Notes: generated by a model not told the origin, from the sequence alone. 5,495 nt of DNA from Sulfurovum sp. (GCA_015490315.1 WFYB01000163.1:1-5495), one strand, 5' to 3'; shown: positions 1 through 5,495, numbered from the stretch's first letter. Numbers and translations are program-made.

Positions 1-891
1 CTCAAAGTGTCCGCCAAGCCCCATCCCAATCGCCAGTGCCGTGGCTGTCTGGGGAACAACGGTCGCATGCATCAAGACAGGCGGCGGCGTGATCCGCTCA
101 TGTACGACCAGTGTCGTAAGCCCCGCACCAAAACGGCTCGCCGCCAACGCGGCGATAATACCCGCCCCCTCCTTCTCTCCGCAAAGTACTGCTGCATGCC
201 CGAAGTTGCCTTTGTGGGTGCATTGACGGTGACGGCTGGGGAGTCTGAGATCACGCTTCTCAAGCAGCCATGTCTGACTCTCAAGTTCATATCGGCTGGC
301 ATCGATACCCAAATCGACCCGTATGATCCTACCTATATAATCCTTGCTCTCATCAAGGAAAAGTGCCTCTTTGTATGCGCCCATCGTAATCGTCACATCC
401 GCCTCAAAGGCGATGGGCATTAGCACCCCGTTTTGTGCGATACCGGTAGGGATATCACAGGCGATCTTGTGCCCCTTGAAGCTGTTGAGTCGGTGTATGA
501 GCTGCTGGGTAGGTGAATCGAGCATCCGTTTCAGCCCTGCACCAAAGAGCGCATCGACGATCACATCGGCATCTTCCGCTTCCTCGACGATGGACACCCC
601 TGCCGCCTTGGCACGCTCCAACTGCAGCTTTGCCATCTCGGACTTGACCCCAAAGGGCAGAAAGAGCCGCAGATCGTAGCTGCCCGCAAGCTGTCTGGCA
701 AGCACGATACCGTCTACACCGTTGTTGCCCCCACCTGCTGCGACCAGTATCGACGATCCGGGCGCAAAGGTACTTCGGATATAGGCTGCCATACCCCCGG
801 CGGCATGCTCCATCAGGATCTCTTCTGTGAGTCCATACGCTTCATAGGCATGCCTGTCCAGTGGATAACACGATTCAAATACTTTCTGCAT
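1..891 (-). CDS. nnr: Bifunctional NAD(P)H-hydrate repair enzyme Nnr (partial, C-terminus beyond window)
   Basis: Repairs damaged hydrated nicotinamide cofactors in the cytoplasm: the N-terminal YjeF-type domain epimerises R- and S-NAD(P)HX, and the C-terminal domain dehydrates S-NAD(P)HX using ADP (family knowledge). I translated 297 residues from ATG at 891 down to position 1 with no stop. Visible in the epimerase domain are GGGNNGVDG (residues 53-61; usually GxGNNGGDG), VDALFGAGLKR (112-122) and CDIPTG (145-150). The dehydratase domain opens at about residue 220, with HKGNFGH (226-232), a Gly/Ala-rich AGIIAALAASRFGAGL segment (243-258) and GMGLG (289-293; often GPGLG). The usual length is near 460-500 residues, so roughly a third is missing. 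The start is secure: GAGG lies 8 bases upstream and the frame meets TAA at 930-928 with no other start between. It is transcribed divergently from rpsU. Confidence 0.93.
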   Translation of the reverse strand, partial: MQKVFESCYPLDRHAYEAYGLTEEILMEHAAGGMAAYIRSTFAPGSSILVAAGGGNNGVDGIVLARQLAGSYDLRLFLPFGVKSEMAKLQLERAKAAGVSIVEEAEDADVIVDALFGAGLKRMLDSPTQQLIHRLNSFKGHKIACDIPTGIAQNGVLMPIAFEADVTITMGAYKEALFLDESKDYIGRIIRVDLGIDASRYELESQTWLLEKRDLRLPSRHRQCTHKGNFGHAAVLCGEKEGAGIIAALAASRFGAGLTTLVVHERITPPPVLMHATVVPQTATALAIGMGLGGHFE

Positions 892-899
892 GGCTTTAT

Positions 900-903
900 C
901 CTC
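900..903 (-). promoter_or_regulatory. Ribosome binding site of nnr
   Basis: On the minus strand GAGG lies 8 bases before the ATG at 891. It is preceded by a purine-rich A/G leader (904-924), which is typical of unstructured, well-initiated messages. Together with the in-frame stop just upstream it fixes the nnr start. Confidence 0.7.
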
Positions 904-924
904 GATTCTTCTTTTTCTTTTTTT

Positions 925-935
925 ATCTTAGCATA
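925..935 (-). promoter_or_regulatory. Candidate extended -10 promoter of nnr
   Basis: Read on the minus strand, the bases are TTTATGCTAAGAT, giving an extended -10 of the form TGC-TAAGAT with TAAGAT at 930-925. Campylobacterota housekeeping promoters rely on an extended -10 element and T-rich upstream DNA rather than a strict -35. Transcription would start about 910-920, leaving a short A-rich leader before nnr. It matches the consensus in only 5 of 6 -10 bases, so this is a reasonable but unproven call. Confidence 0.45.
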
Positions 936-941
936 AATTTA

Positions 942-953
942 TTTCGATATAAT
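942..953 (+). promoter_or_regulatory. Candidate sigma-70 promoter of rpsU
   Basis: A perfect TATAAT lies at 948-953, preceded by TTTCGA and a T/A-rich region (918-945). No good -35 box is seen, as expected for Campylobacterota housekeeping promoters. The same TTTCG-n-TA pattern recurs ahead of purT. The expected start point near 960 gives rpsU a leader of about 60 bases that includes the hairpin at 972-991. Confidence 0.65.
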
Positions 954-971
954 CCGCTCCAGATTTATCAC

Positions 972-991
972 TTTCGGGATCGTGCCCGAAA
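972..991 (+). promoter_or_regulatory. Hairpin in the rpsU 5' leader
   Basis: TTTCGGG (972-978) and CCCGAAA (985-991) form a perfect 7-bp inverted repeat around a 6-base loop ATCGTG. It sits between the predicted transcription start and the ribosome binding site of rpsU. It is not followed by a T-run, so it is not a terminator. It may stabilise the message or serve as a protein-binding or regulatory leader element; the role is inference. Confidence 0.5.
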
Positions 992-999
992 AATCTTGA

Positions 1000-1014
1000 T
1001 AAGGAAGGGGGTGA
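1000..1014 (+). promoter_or_regulatory. Extended, double Shine-Dalgarno of rpsU
   Basis: TAAGGAAGG (1000-1008) overlaps GGGGGTGA (1007-1014), which matches 7 of 8 bases of GGAGGTGA, the sequence complementary to the 16S rRNA tail. The second element ends 5 bases before the ATG at 1020, so it decides the start. Every other gene here has a much shorter site. Confidence 0.7.
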
Positions 1015-1019
1015 GCCCA

Positions 1020-1232
1020 ATGCCAGGAATCAAACTTACACCACGTGACTCTTTTGACGATGCGTACAGAAAGTTCAAAAGACAGTGTGACAGAAACCTT
1101 ATCGTCACTGAAGCCAGAGCGCGCCAGTACTACGAAAAGCCGACTGAGAGAAGAAAGAAAGAGAAGATCGCTACCCGCAAAAAGATCCTCAAGAAGCTCT
1201 TTATGCTCAGAAGATACGAGTCAAGACTCTAA
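1020..1232 (+). CDS. rpsU: 30S ribosomal protein bS21
   Basis: Small basic protein of the 30S subunit platform, next to the 16S rRNA 3' end and anti-Shine-Dalgarno, where it assists initiation (family knowledge). The product is 70 residues, the usual length (E. coli 71). It begins MPGIKLTPRDSFDDAYRKFK, the bS21 N-terminal signature, continues with an R/K-rich helical region (RARQYYEKPTERRKKEK, residues 33-49) and ends in a basic tail, KKILKKLFMLRRYESRL (54-70). The open frame extends upstream to a GTG at 861, but that extension is low-complexity, overlaps the nnr start and lacks homology features. ATG 1020 is chosen because the family signature begins exactly there, behind a very strong ribosome binding site. 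It appears monocistronic, with its own promoter and a hairpin after the stop. Confidence 0.96.
   Translation: MPGIKLTPRDSFDDAYRKFKRQCDRNLIVTEARARQYYEKPTERRKKEKIATRKKILKKLFMLRRYESRL
1218..1229 (+). repeat. Short perfect inverted repeat over the end of rpsU
   Basis: GAGTC-AA-GACTC covers the last codons of rpsU directly before TAA. With a 2-base spacer it is a tight or imperfect hairpin at best. It stands 13 bases before the larger hairpin at 1243-1262, and the two could together protect or define the 3' end of the message. It may be chance. Confidence 0.3.
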
Positions 1233-1242
1233 TCGGACTTTT

Positions 1243-1262
1243 GGCAGAGCCTCGGCTCTGTC
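1243..1262 (+). terminator. Hairpin after rpsU, terminator-like but without a U-tract
   Basis: GGCAGAGC (1243-1250) pairs with GCTCTGTC (1255-1262) around the tetraloop CTCG: 8 pairs including one G-U. It starts 10 bases after the rpsU stop, where a terminator would be expected. However, the following bases are ACCCACACCAC, with no T-run, so it is not a canonical intrinsic terminator. It may act with the C-rich G-poor region downstream (Rho-type) or mark a processed, protected 3' end. Confidence 0.45.
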
Positions 1263-1320
1263 ACCCACACCACATTATTTCAATACCTTTTCAAAATCCC
1301 TGCTCAACTCATAATCCCTT
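1261..1320 (+). promoter_or_regulatory. C-rich, G-poor intergenic stretch, possible Rho utilisation region
   Basis: By direct count these 60 bases hold 22 C and a single G, a strong C-over-G bias on the strand transcribed from rpsU. Unstructured C-rich, G-poor RNA just after a stop codon is the known signature of Rho loading sites. No reading frame here looks coding. The function is inferred from composition and position only. Confidence 0.35.
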
Positions 1321-1329
1321 AGTATTCTT

Positions 1330-1340
1330 TTCGCTAAAAT
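1330..1340 (+). promoter_or_regulatory. Candidate promoter of the purT operon
   Basis: TTCGCTAAAAT contains the -10-like TAAAAT at 1335-1340, behind a T-rich TATTCTTTTCG. This resembles the rpsU promoter, which has TTTCG before TATAAT. The predicted start near 1347 gives a leader of only about 25 bases before purT. No clear -35 is seen, as is usual in this phylum. Confidence 0.55.
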
Positions 1341-1370
1341 AATCCTAACTATTTTTCCAAAGGGATTGTC

Positions 1371-2537
1371 ATGACATTTACCACACCGCTACAAAAAGAT
1401 GCGATCAAAATCATGCTGCTGGGCTCAGGCGAACTGGGCAAAGAGGTTGCCATAGAGGCACAGAGACTCGGCATCGAAGTGATCGCGGTAGACAAGTACG
1501 AAAATGCCCCTGCGCATCTGGTCGCCAACCGCTCCTATGCAATCGATATGCAGGATGAGGCAGCCGTACTTGAGCTCATCGAAAAAGAGAAGCCAAGCTA
1601 CATCCTCCCCGAAGTAGAAGCGATCTCCATTGCCGCACTCTTTGAAGCCGAGAAGCGCGGCTATCATGTCATCCCCAACGCCGAAGCGGTCAACAAGACC
1701 ATGAACCGCAAAAACATCCGTGTCTTTGCCGCCGAAGAGCTGGGACTGAAAACCTCCAACTATGAGTTTGTCACCACACTGGAGGGGCTCAAGGCTGCGG
1801 CAGAGCGCATGGGCTTTCCATGTGTCATCAAGCCGGTCATGAGCTCATCAGGTCACGGACAGAGCATCGCCAAAACCCCTGATGATATCGAAAGATCGTG
1901 GGAGATCGCCAAGGAGGCACGTGGAGATGCGAGTGAGCTGATCGTAGAGGAGTTCGTGCCGTTTGACTATGAGATCACACTGCTGACTGTACGTAACGAG
2001 ACCGGCACAGTATTTTGTGACCCCATCGGTCATATACAGCAAGACGGTGACTTCATCCTCTCATGGCAGCCGATGCCGATGAGCGAAGCAGCCCTACAAA
2101 AAGCCAAAGAGATCGCCAAAGCGGTCACCGACGGGCTTGGCGGTCGTGGGATATTCGGCGTGGAGTTCTTCGTCAAGGGTGAGGAGGTCTACTTCTCCGA
2201 GCTGAGCCCGCGTCCACACGATACGGGGATGGTCACCCTCATCACCCAGAGCCAGAGCGAGTTTGCGCTGCATGTGCGTGCCGTGCTCGGTCTGCCGCTT
2301 GGATTTACCACCTACGGTGCAGGAGCCTGCGGTGCCTACAAAGCCAAGCATGAGAGCCACAACCCCAAACTTGAGATCCCTGACGATGCCTTTAGTGAAA
2401 ACTCTTTTGTCAGGGTCTTCGGCAAACCGGAATCGCATGTAGGCAGACGTATGGCAGTAAGCCTTGTGCTAGATAAGGATGTAGAGCGCGCCAAAGAGAG
2501 AGCCAGAGAGATCGTAGAGGCGATACGTGACTGTTGA
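1371..2537 (+). CDS. purT: Formate-dependent phosphoribosylglycinamide formyltransferase (GAR transformylase 2)
   Basis: ATP-grasp enzyme that makes formyl-GAR from GAR, formate and ATP, the third step of purine synthesis, without folate. The 388 residues match E. coli PurT (392) along the whole length. An N-terminal nucleotide-fold segment carries MLLGSGELGKEVAIEAQRLG (15-34). PEVEA (80-84) supplies the Glu equivalent to E. coli E82. KPVMSSSGHGQ (154-164) is the ATP-binding loop. EITLLTV (201-207), GIFGVEFF (260-267, metal Glu265) and FSELSPRPHDTGMVTL (275-290, metal Glu277) complete the active site. RVFGKPE (348-354) lies in the C-terminal domain. The loop has His162 where E. coli has Lys (SSSGKGQ). 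AGGGA sits 5 bases before the ATG. It is the first gene of an apparent four-gene operon, and its end overlaps yjbQ by 11 bases. Confidence 0.96.
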   Translation: MTFTTPLQKDAIKIMLLGSGELGKEVAIEAQRLGIEVIAVDKYENAPAHLVANRSYAIDMQDEAAVLELIEKEKPSYILPEVEAISIAALFEAEKRGYHVIPNAEAVNKTMNRKNIRVFAAEELGLKTSNYEFVTTLEGLKAAAERMGFPCVIKPVMSSSGHGQSIAKTPDDIERSWEIAKEARGDASELIVEEFVPFDYEITLLTVRNETGTVFCDPIGHIQQDGDFILSWQPMPMSEAALQKAKEIAKAVTDGLGGRGIFGVEFFVKGEEVYFSELSPRPHDTGMVTLITQSQSEFALHVRAVLGLPLGFTTYGAGACGAYKAKHESHNPKLEIPDDAFSENSFVRVFGKPESHVGRRMAVSLVLDKDVERAKERAREIVEAIRDC

Positions 2538-2952
2538 GCAGTACAGTGTAACACTGCCGCCCTTCCCTCGCGGTTTTCATCTGATCACAGAGAGGATCAC
2601 ACCACTGCTTGCCAACAGCGGTATCACTCAGGGGCTGATGCACCTTTTTTTGCAGCATACCAGCGCAAGCCTCACCCTCAATGAAAACGCCGATCCTACT
2701 GTACGGGAAGATGCAGAGCGTTTCCTAAACGACCTCATCCCCGAATCCTATCCCCGTTTCCTCCACACCTATGAGGGGAGTGACGATATGCCTGCACACC
2801 TCAAAAGTATGCTTATTGGCACCTCACTGACCATCCCTGTCGCCCATGGAGAGCTGCTGCTTGGCACCTGGCAGGGGATCTACCTCGGCGAACACCGTGA
2901 TCACGCTTCGGGACGCAAGCTTATCATCACCATACAAGGAATCCGACAATGA
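2527..2952 (+). CDS. yjbQ: YjbQ/UPF0047 family protein (secondary thiamine-phosphate synthase-type)
   Basis: Small soluble protein of 141 residues, close to the usual 130-140. Family members are named secondary thiamine-phosphate synthase because some restore thiamine growth to thiE mutants; the natural reaction is not firmly established. The family motifs are intact: RGFHLIT (15-21), LQHTSASLTLNENADPTV (42-59), YEGSDDMPAHLK (82-93) and GTWQGIYLGEHR (113-124). The conserved His44, His91 and His123 and the acidic residues Glu53 and Asp56 are candidate metal or catalytic ligands. The start is GTG at 2527, inside the end of purT (11-base overlap), with GAGG at 2517-2520. The next in-frame Met (residue 38) would remove conserved sequence. 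The stop overlaps the next start as ATGA. Co-transcription with purT is likely; the functional link is unknown. Confidence 0.92.
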   Translation: MTVEQYSVTLPPFPRGFHLITERITPLLANSGITQGLMHLFLQHTSASLTLNENADPTVREDAERFLNDLIPESYPRFLHTYEGSDDMPAHLKSMLIGTSLTIPVAHGELLLGTWQGIYLGEHRDHASGRKLIITIQGIRQ

Positions 2953-3887
2953 GACAGATCGTCATACTCGATGCTAAAACACTGGGAGAGGACCTCGATC
3001 TTGGTGTGCTTGAACAATTTGGCAGGGTCGTACGTTATGAGACAACGACCACCGAAGAGACGCTTGAGCGTATTGCCTCAGCAGACATTGTCATCACCAA
3101 CAAAGTCGTCATCACTGCCAACATGATGCAAGAGTCCAGCCGGCTAAAACTGATCTGTATCGCCGCTACCGGTATGAACAATGTCGATCTCGAAGCGGCA
3201 AAGCATTACGGCATCAGTGTCAAAAATGTCGCCGGATACTCGACGCAGAGTGTCGTACAGCATACCTTTGCCATGCTCTTTTATCTGCTCGAACAGCTTA
3301 AATACTATGATGAGCGTGTCAAAGACGGTACCTGGATGCAGAGCGGACTCTTCACCGATGTGAGCCGCCCTTTCTATGAGATCTCCGACAAAAAATGGGG
3401 GATTATCGGGCTTGGCAGCATAGGACAGGAGGTAGCCAGAATCGCGACGGCATTCGGGGCAGAGGTGAGTTACCACTCCACAAGCAGCAAAAACCTGCGC
3501 CATGCCTACCCGCATAAGAGTCTAGAGTTTCTCCTCAAGGACAGTGATATCATCTCTATCCATGCACCGCTCAATGAAGATACCTATAATCTCATCAATG
3601 AGCTCAATCTCCCCTATCTCAAAAACAGAGCCATCCTGCTCAATCTCGGCAGAGGCGGCATCATCAATGAAACAGACCTTGCCTATGAGCTTGACCGTAG
3701 AGAGATCTATGCCGGTCTTGATGTCTTGGAGAAAGAACCTATAGACCCTGTCAACCGTCTCAATGAAGTGGTACACAAGGAGCGTCTGCTTATCACGCCA
3801 CACATGGCATGGACCAGCATCGAAGCAAGGAAAAAGCTTCTTGATGGCATAGTGGAAAATATCAAAACCTATTTGGAGGAGTCATGA
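2949..3887 (+). CDS. D-2-hydroxyacid dehydrogenase (hydroxypyruvate/glyoxylate reductase-like)
   Basis: Cytosolic NAD(P)-dependent oxidoreductase interconverting a 2-keto acid and a D-2-hydroxy acid; the exact substrate cannot be read from sequence. At 312 residues it is normal for the glycerate/hydroxypyruvate reductase branch. The split catalytic domain shows AATGMNNVDLEAAKHYGI (72-89) and NVAGYSTQSVVQH (93-105). The Rossmann dinucleotide motif is GLGSIG (154-159). The catalytic triad is present: Arg235 in LNLGRGG, Glu263 in DVLEKEP and His285 in ITPHMAW. After the second Rossmann strand the sequence is SYHSTSSKN (174-182), lacking the acidic residue typical of strict NAD users, so NADP use is possible (inference). 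ATG 2949 overlaps the yjbQ stop by 4 bases, with AAGGA 8 bases upstream, and the end overlaps the flavoprotein gene by 4 bases. Confidence 0.93.
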   Translation: MRQIVILDAKTLGEDLDLGVLEQFGRVVRYETTTTEETLERIASADIVITNKVVITANMMQESSRLKLICIAATGMNNVDLEAAKHYGISVKNVAGYSTQSVVQHTFAMLFYLLEQLKYYDERVKDGTWMQSGLFTDVSRPFYEISDKKWGIIGLGSIGQEVARIATAFGAEVSYHSTSSKNLRHAYPHKSLEFLLKDSDIISIHAPLNEDTYNLINELNLPYLKNRAILLNLGRGGIINETDLAYELDRREIYAGLDVLEKEPIDPVNRLNEVVHKERLLITPHMAWTSIEARKKLLDGIVENIKTYLEES

Positions 3888-5495
3888 TAGATGTATTGAT
3901 CATTGGGAGCGGCGGCGCGGGGCTCTCTGCCGCACTCGCCGCCAAGGAGGCAGGGGCTTCGGTACTTGTCGTAGGGAAAATGTATCCTACCAACTCCCAG
4001 ACCTCAATGGCGCAAGGGGGCATGAACGCAGCACTTGGCAATGCCGGGGAAGATCATGTCTCACTGCATATCGCAGATACTATCAAGTCGGCTCACGGGC
4101 TCTGTGATGAAGATATGGTGCGCCATATGTGTGCCGATGCACCTCAAACCATAGCGTGGCTCGAACGTATAGGCGTGCCTTTTTCACGTATTACTCCCAC
4201 CAAAACAGAGCCACCTACCCCCATCGATACGATCGCTCAACGCAAAATGGGCGGTGCGAGCGCCAAACGCGCCTGCTATGCGCAGGACTATACAGGACTC
4301 AAGCTGCTGCATACCCTCTATGACAACTGCCTGAAAGAGAGTATCGCCTTTCTTGACGAACATTTCCTGCTTGAGCTCATCGTCCCTGACGATACCGTCA
4401 AGGGTGCCGTTGTGCTTGATATCCGAAGCGGAGAGGTCAAACAGATCGATGCCAAGTCTGTCATCATCGCTACAGGCGGTTACGGGGGCATCTACCACGG
4501 CTACACCACCAATATGTACGGTGCATCAGGAGACGGCATCGCAGCTGTACTGCGTGCAGGCGGCGCGGTAAGTGATATGGAGTTCGTACAGTTCCACCCT
4601 ACGGGGCTCAAACATTCAGCCATTTTGATGAGTGAAAGTGCGCGGGGTGAAGGAGGATACCTTGTCAACAGCAAACAAGAACGCTTTGTTGATGAGCTAA
4701 AACCTCGTGATGAAGTGGCTCGTGCGATCTTTGAACAGTTGCAAAAGCAAGAAGAGGTCTTTTTGGATCTACGTCACCTGGGAGAAGAGAAGCTCATGAC
4801 ACTGCTCCCTCAAGAGGTGGCACTTTGCAAACTTCACGAAGGGGTTGATCCGGTCTCGGAGCTTGTCCCTATCAAGCCTGTCACACACTACACCATGGGT
4901 GGTATCGATGTAGACTATGCGCTGGAGGTCAACGGCATAAAAGGCTGTTTTGCCGTGGGTGAGTGTGCCAATGCCAAAGTGCACGGTGCCAACCGTCTTG
5001 GAGGCAACTCACTTCTGGAGATTACCGCCTTTGGGCGATTCGCCGGAGAAAATGCCTACAAACATGCCGTCTATGCCAACAGCAAACCTGCCGACAACAG
5101 CGTACAGCACACATGCCAAAAGAAGATAGAGAGACTCTTCACTCAGGAAGCTCCGATCGACTTCTATACTCACCGCAAAGCACTTGGCAAACGCTTTTAT
5201 GAAAACGTAGGTATCGTCCGCACTGAAGCGGGGCTGACCCAGGCACTCGAAGAGGTGGTCGCCACCCAGGTCGCACTCAAAAAGATGGGTATCCAGGACA
5301 GATCCAAAACCAACAACCAAAATCTTGTAGAGTTTCTGGAGTTCGAAAACGCGCTGATGCTTGCCCCTGCTATCATCTCTGCTGCACTGGCAAGAAAAGA
5401 GAGCCGCGGGGCACACTACCGAAGCGACTATCCGCAGAGTGACGATACCCGTTTTAAAAAGCATATTGTCTTACAATGGAAAAGGGAGGCAGAAG
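3884..5495 (+). CDS. frdA: Fumarate reductase/succinate dehydrogenase flavoprotein subunit (partial at 3' edge)
   Basis: FAD subunit interconverting fumarate and succinate. I read 537 codons with no stop before the edge. FAD binding: VLIIGSGGAGLSAA (4-17), AQGGMNAALG (43-52), IIATGGYGGIY (194-204), FAVGEC (356-361). Substrate and catalytic residues: His238 (FHPTG), Glu251 (SESARGEGG), Arg275 (PRDEVAR), His335 (THYTMGGI), Arg371 (GANRLGGNS). The stretch FLDLRHLGEEKL (293-304) closely follows E. coli FrdA. Gln39 replaces the His that links FAD covalently in FrdA/SdhA. It is compact: the segment before PRDEVAR is shorter than in E. coli and the C-terminal extension seems absent, since after ESRGAHYRSDYP (506-517) only about 20 residues remain, so the true end is probably very near. 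No Tat or other signal is seen. GGAGG precedes the ATG by 4 bases. L-aspartate oxidase (NadB) is a related alternative but fits less well. Confidence 0.86.
   Translation, partial: MIDVLIIGSGGAGLSAALAAKEAGASVLVVGKMYPTNSQTSMAQGGMNAALGNAGEDHVSLHIADTIKSAHGLCDEDMVRHMCADAPQTIAWLERIGVPFSRITPTKTEPPTPIDTIAQRKMGGASAKRACYAQDYTGLKLLHTLYDNCLKESIAFLDEHFLLELIVPDDTVKGAVVLDIRSGEVKQIDAKSVIIATGGYGGIYHGYTTNMYGASGDGIAAVLRAGGAVSDMEFVQFHPTGLKHSAILMSESARGEGGYLVNSKQERFVDELKPRDEVARAIFEQLQKQEEVFLDLRHLGEEKLMTLLPQEVALCKLHEGVDPVSELVPIKPVTHYTMGGIDVDYALEVNGIKGCFAVGECANAKVHGANRLGGNSLLEITAFGRFAGENAYKHAVYANSKPADNSVQHTCQKKIERLFTQEAPIDFYTHRKALGKRFYENVGIVRTEAGLTQALEEVVATQVALKKMGIQDRSKTNNQNLVEFLEFENALMLAPAIISAALARKESRGAHYRSDYPQSDDTRFKKHIVLQWKREAE
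5484..5489 (+). promoter_or_regulatory. Probable ribosome binding site for a gene beginning just outside the window
   Basis: GGGAGG occurs in the last codons of the flavoprotein gene, 6 bases from the edge. Given the 4-base ATGA overlaps upstream, a further gene starting around 5497 would have normal spacing. An iron-sulfur subunit (FrdB) would be the expected neighbour, but nothing of it is visible here. Confidence 0.35.

Noticed and set aside
7..679. Plus-strand open frames (7-423, 41-226, 344-679)
   Set aside because: They are antisense shadows of nnr, which shows clear family motifs on the minus strand; their translations show no recognisable domains.
904..924. T-rich tract with a 7-T run as a possible phase-variation repeat
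   Set aside because: The run is too short for the slippage tracts seen in Campylobacter and Helicobacter, and it lies in a leader/promoter region where A/T-rich DNA is normal.
861..1019. N-terminal extension of the rpsU frame from a GTG at 861
   Set aside because: It overlaps the nnr start on the other strand, covers the rpsU promoter and leader, and encodes a low-complexity Phe-rich run. The bS21 signature begins exactly at ATG 1020 behind a strong ribosome binding site.
2094..2438. 114-codon minus-strand open frame
   Set aside because: Antisense to the metal-binding and C-terminal part of purT, which is conserved along its length; it is a codon-bias shadow.
5009..5464. 151-codon minus-strand open frame
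   Set aside because: It lies antisense to the conserved C-terminal part of the flavoprotein; no domain features or ribosome binding site were recognised.
3884..5495. Flavoprotein as L-aspartate oxidase (NadB)
   Set aside because: The missing FAD-linking His fits NadB, but GANRLGGNS, THYTMGGI and FLDLRHLGEEKL follow FrdA/SdhA more closely. Kept only as an alternative in the feature entry.

Overview
The window looks like chromosomal housekeeping and central-metabolism DNA from a Campylobacterota bacterium (Sulfurovum, Sulfurimonas or Nitratifractor type). This rests on the style of the proteins (bS21 starting MPGIK, Nnr, PurT, a compact FrdA), on tightly overlapping genes, and on AT-rich intergenic promoters of the form TTTCG-n-TA(T/A)AAT without a clear -35 box. 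Base composition inside genes is fairly balanced, higher in G+C than in Campylobacter or Helicobacter. The genus assignment is inference. I see no phage, IS, CRISPR, tRNA or rRNA.

Layout: positions 1-891 (minus strand) hold the first 297 codons of nnr, the bifunctional NAD(P)H-hydrate repair enzyme, which runs off the left edge. A 128-base divergent intergenic region carries candidate promoters for nnr (minus) and rpsU (plus), and an rpsU leader with a small hairpin and an unusually long Shine-Dalgarno tract. rpsU (ribosomal protein bS21) lies at 1020-1232. It is followed by a hairpin without a U-tract and then a strikingly C-rich, G-poor stretch, which may be a Rho-type termination region.

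A second promoter near 1335 drives what appears to be one operon: purT (formate-dependent GAR transformylase), yjbQ (UPF0047), a D-2-hydroxyacid dehydrogenase, and a fumarate reductase/succinate dehydrogenase flavoprotein that reaches the right edge. All three internal junctions overlap (11, 4 and 4 bases), so translation is probably coupled. A ribosome-binding-type GGGAGG at the right edge hints that another gene, perhaps an iron-sulfur subunit, follows at once.

Functionally the operon joins purine synthesis from formate, a probable thiamine-related or unknown small enzyme, 2-keto/2-hydroxyacid redox, and fumarate/succinate redox. No single pathway obviously unites them. The most notable protein detail is that the FrdA-like subunit has Gln where the family usually has the FAD-linking His, while the substrate-binding and catalytic residues are kept. 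I found no strong evidence for a novel multi-gene system; the best leads are the rpsU leader, the C-rich post-rpsU region and the FrdA active-site variant.
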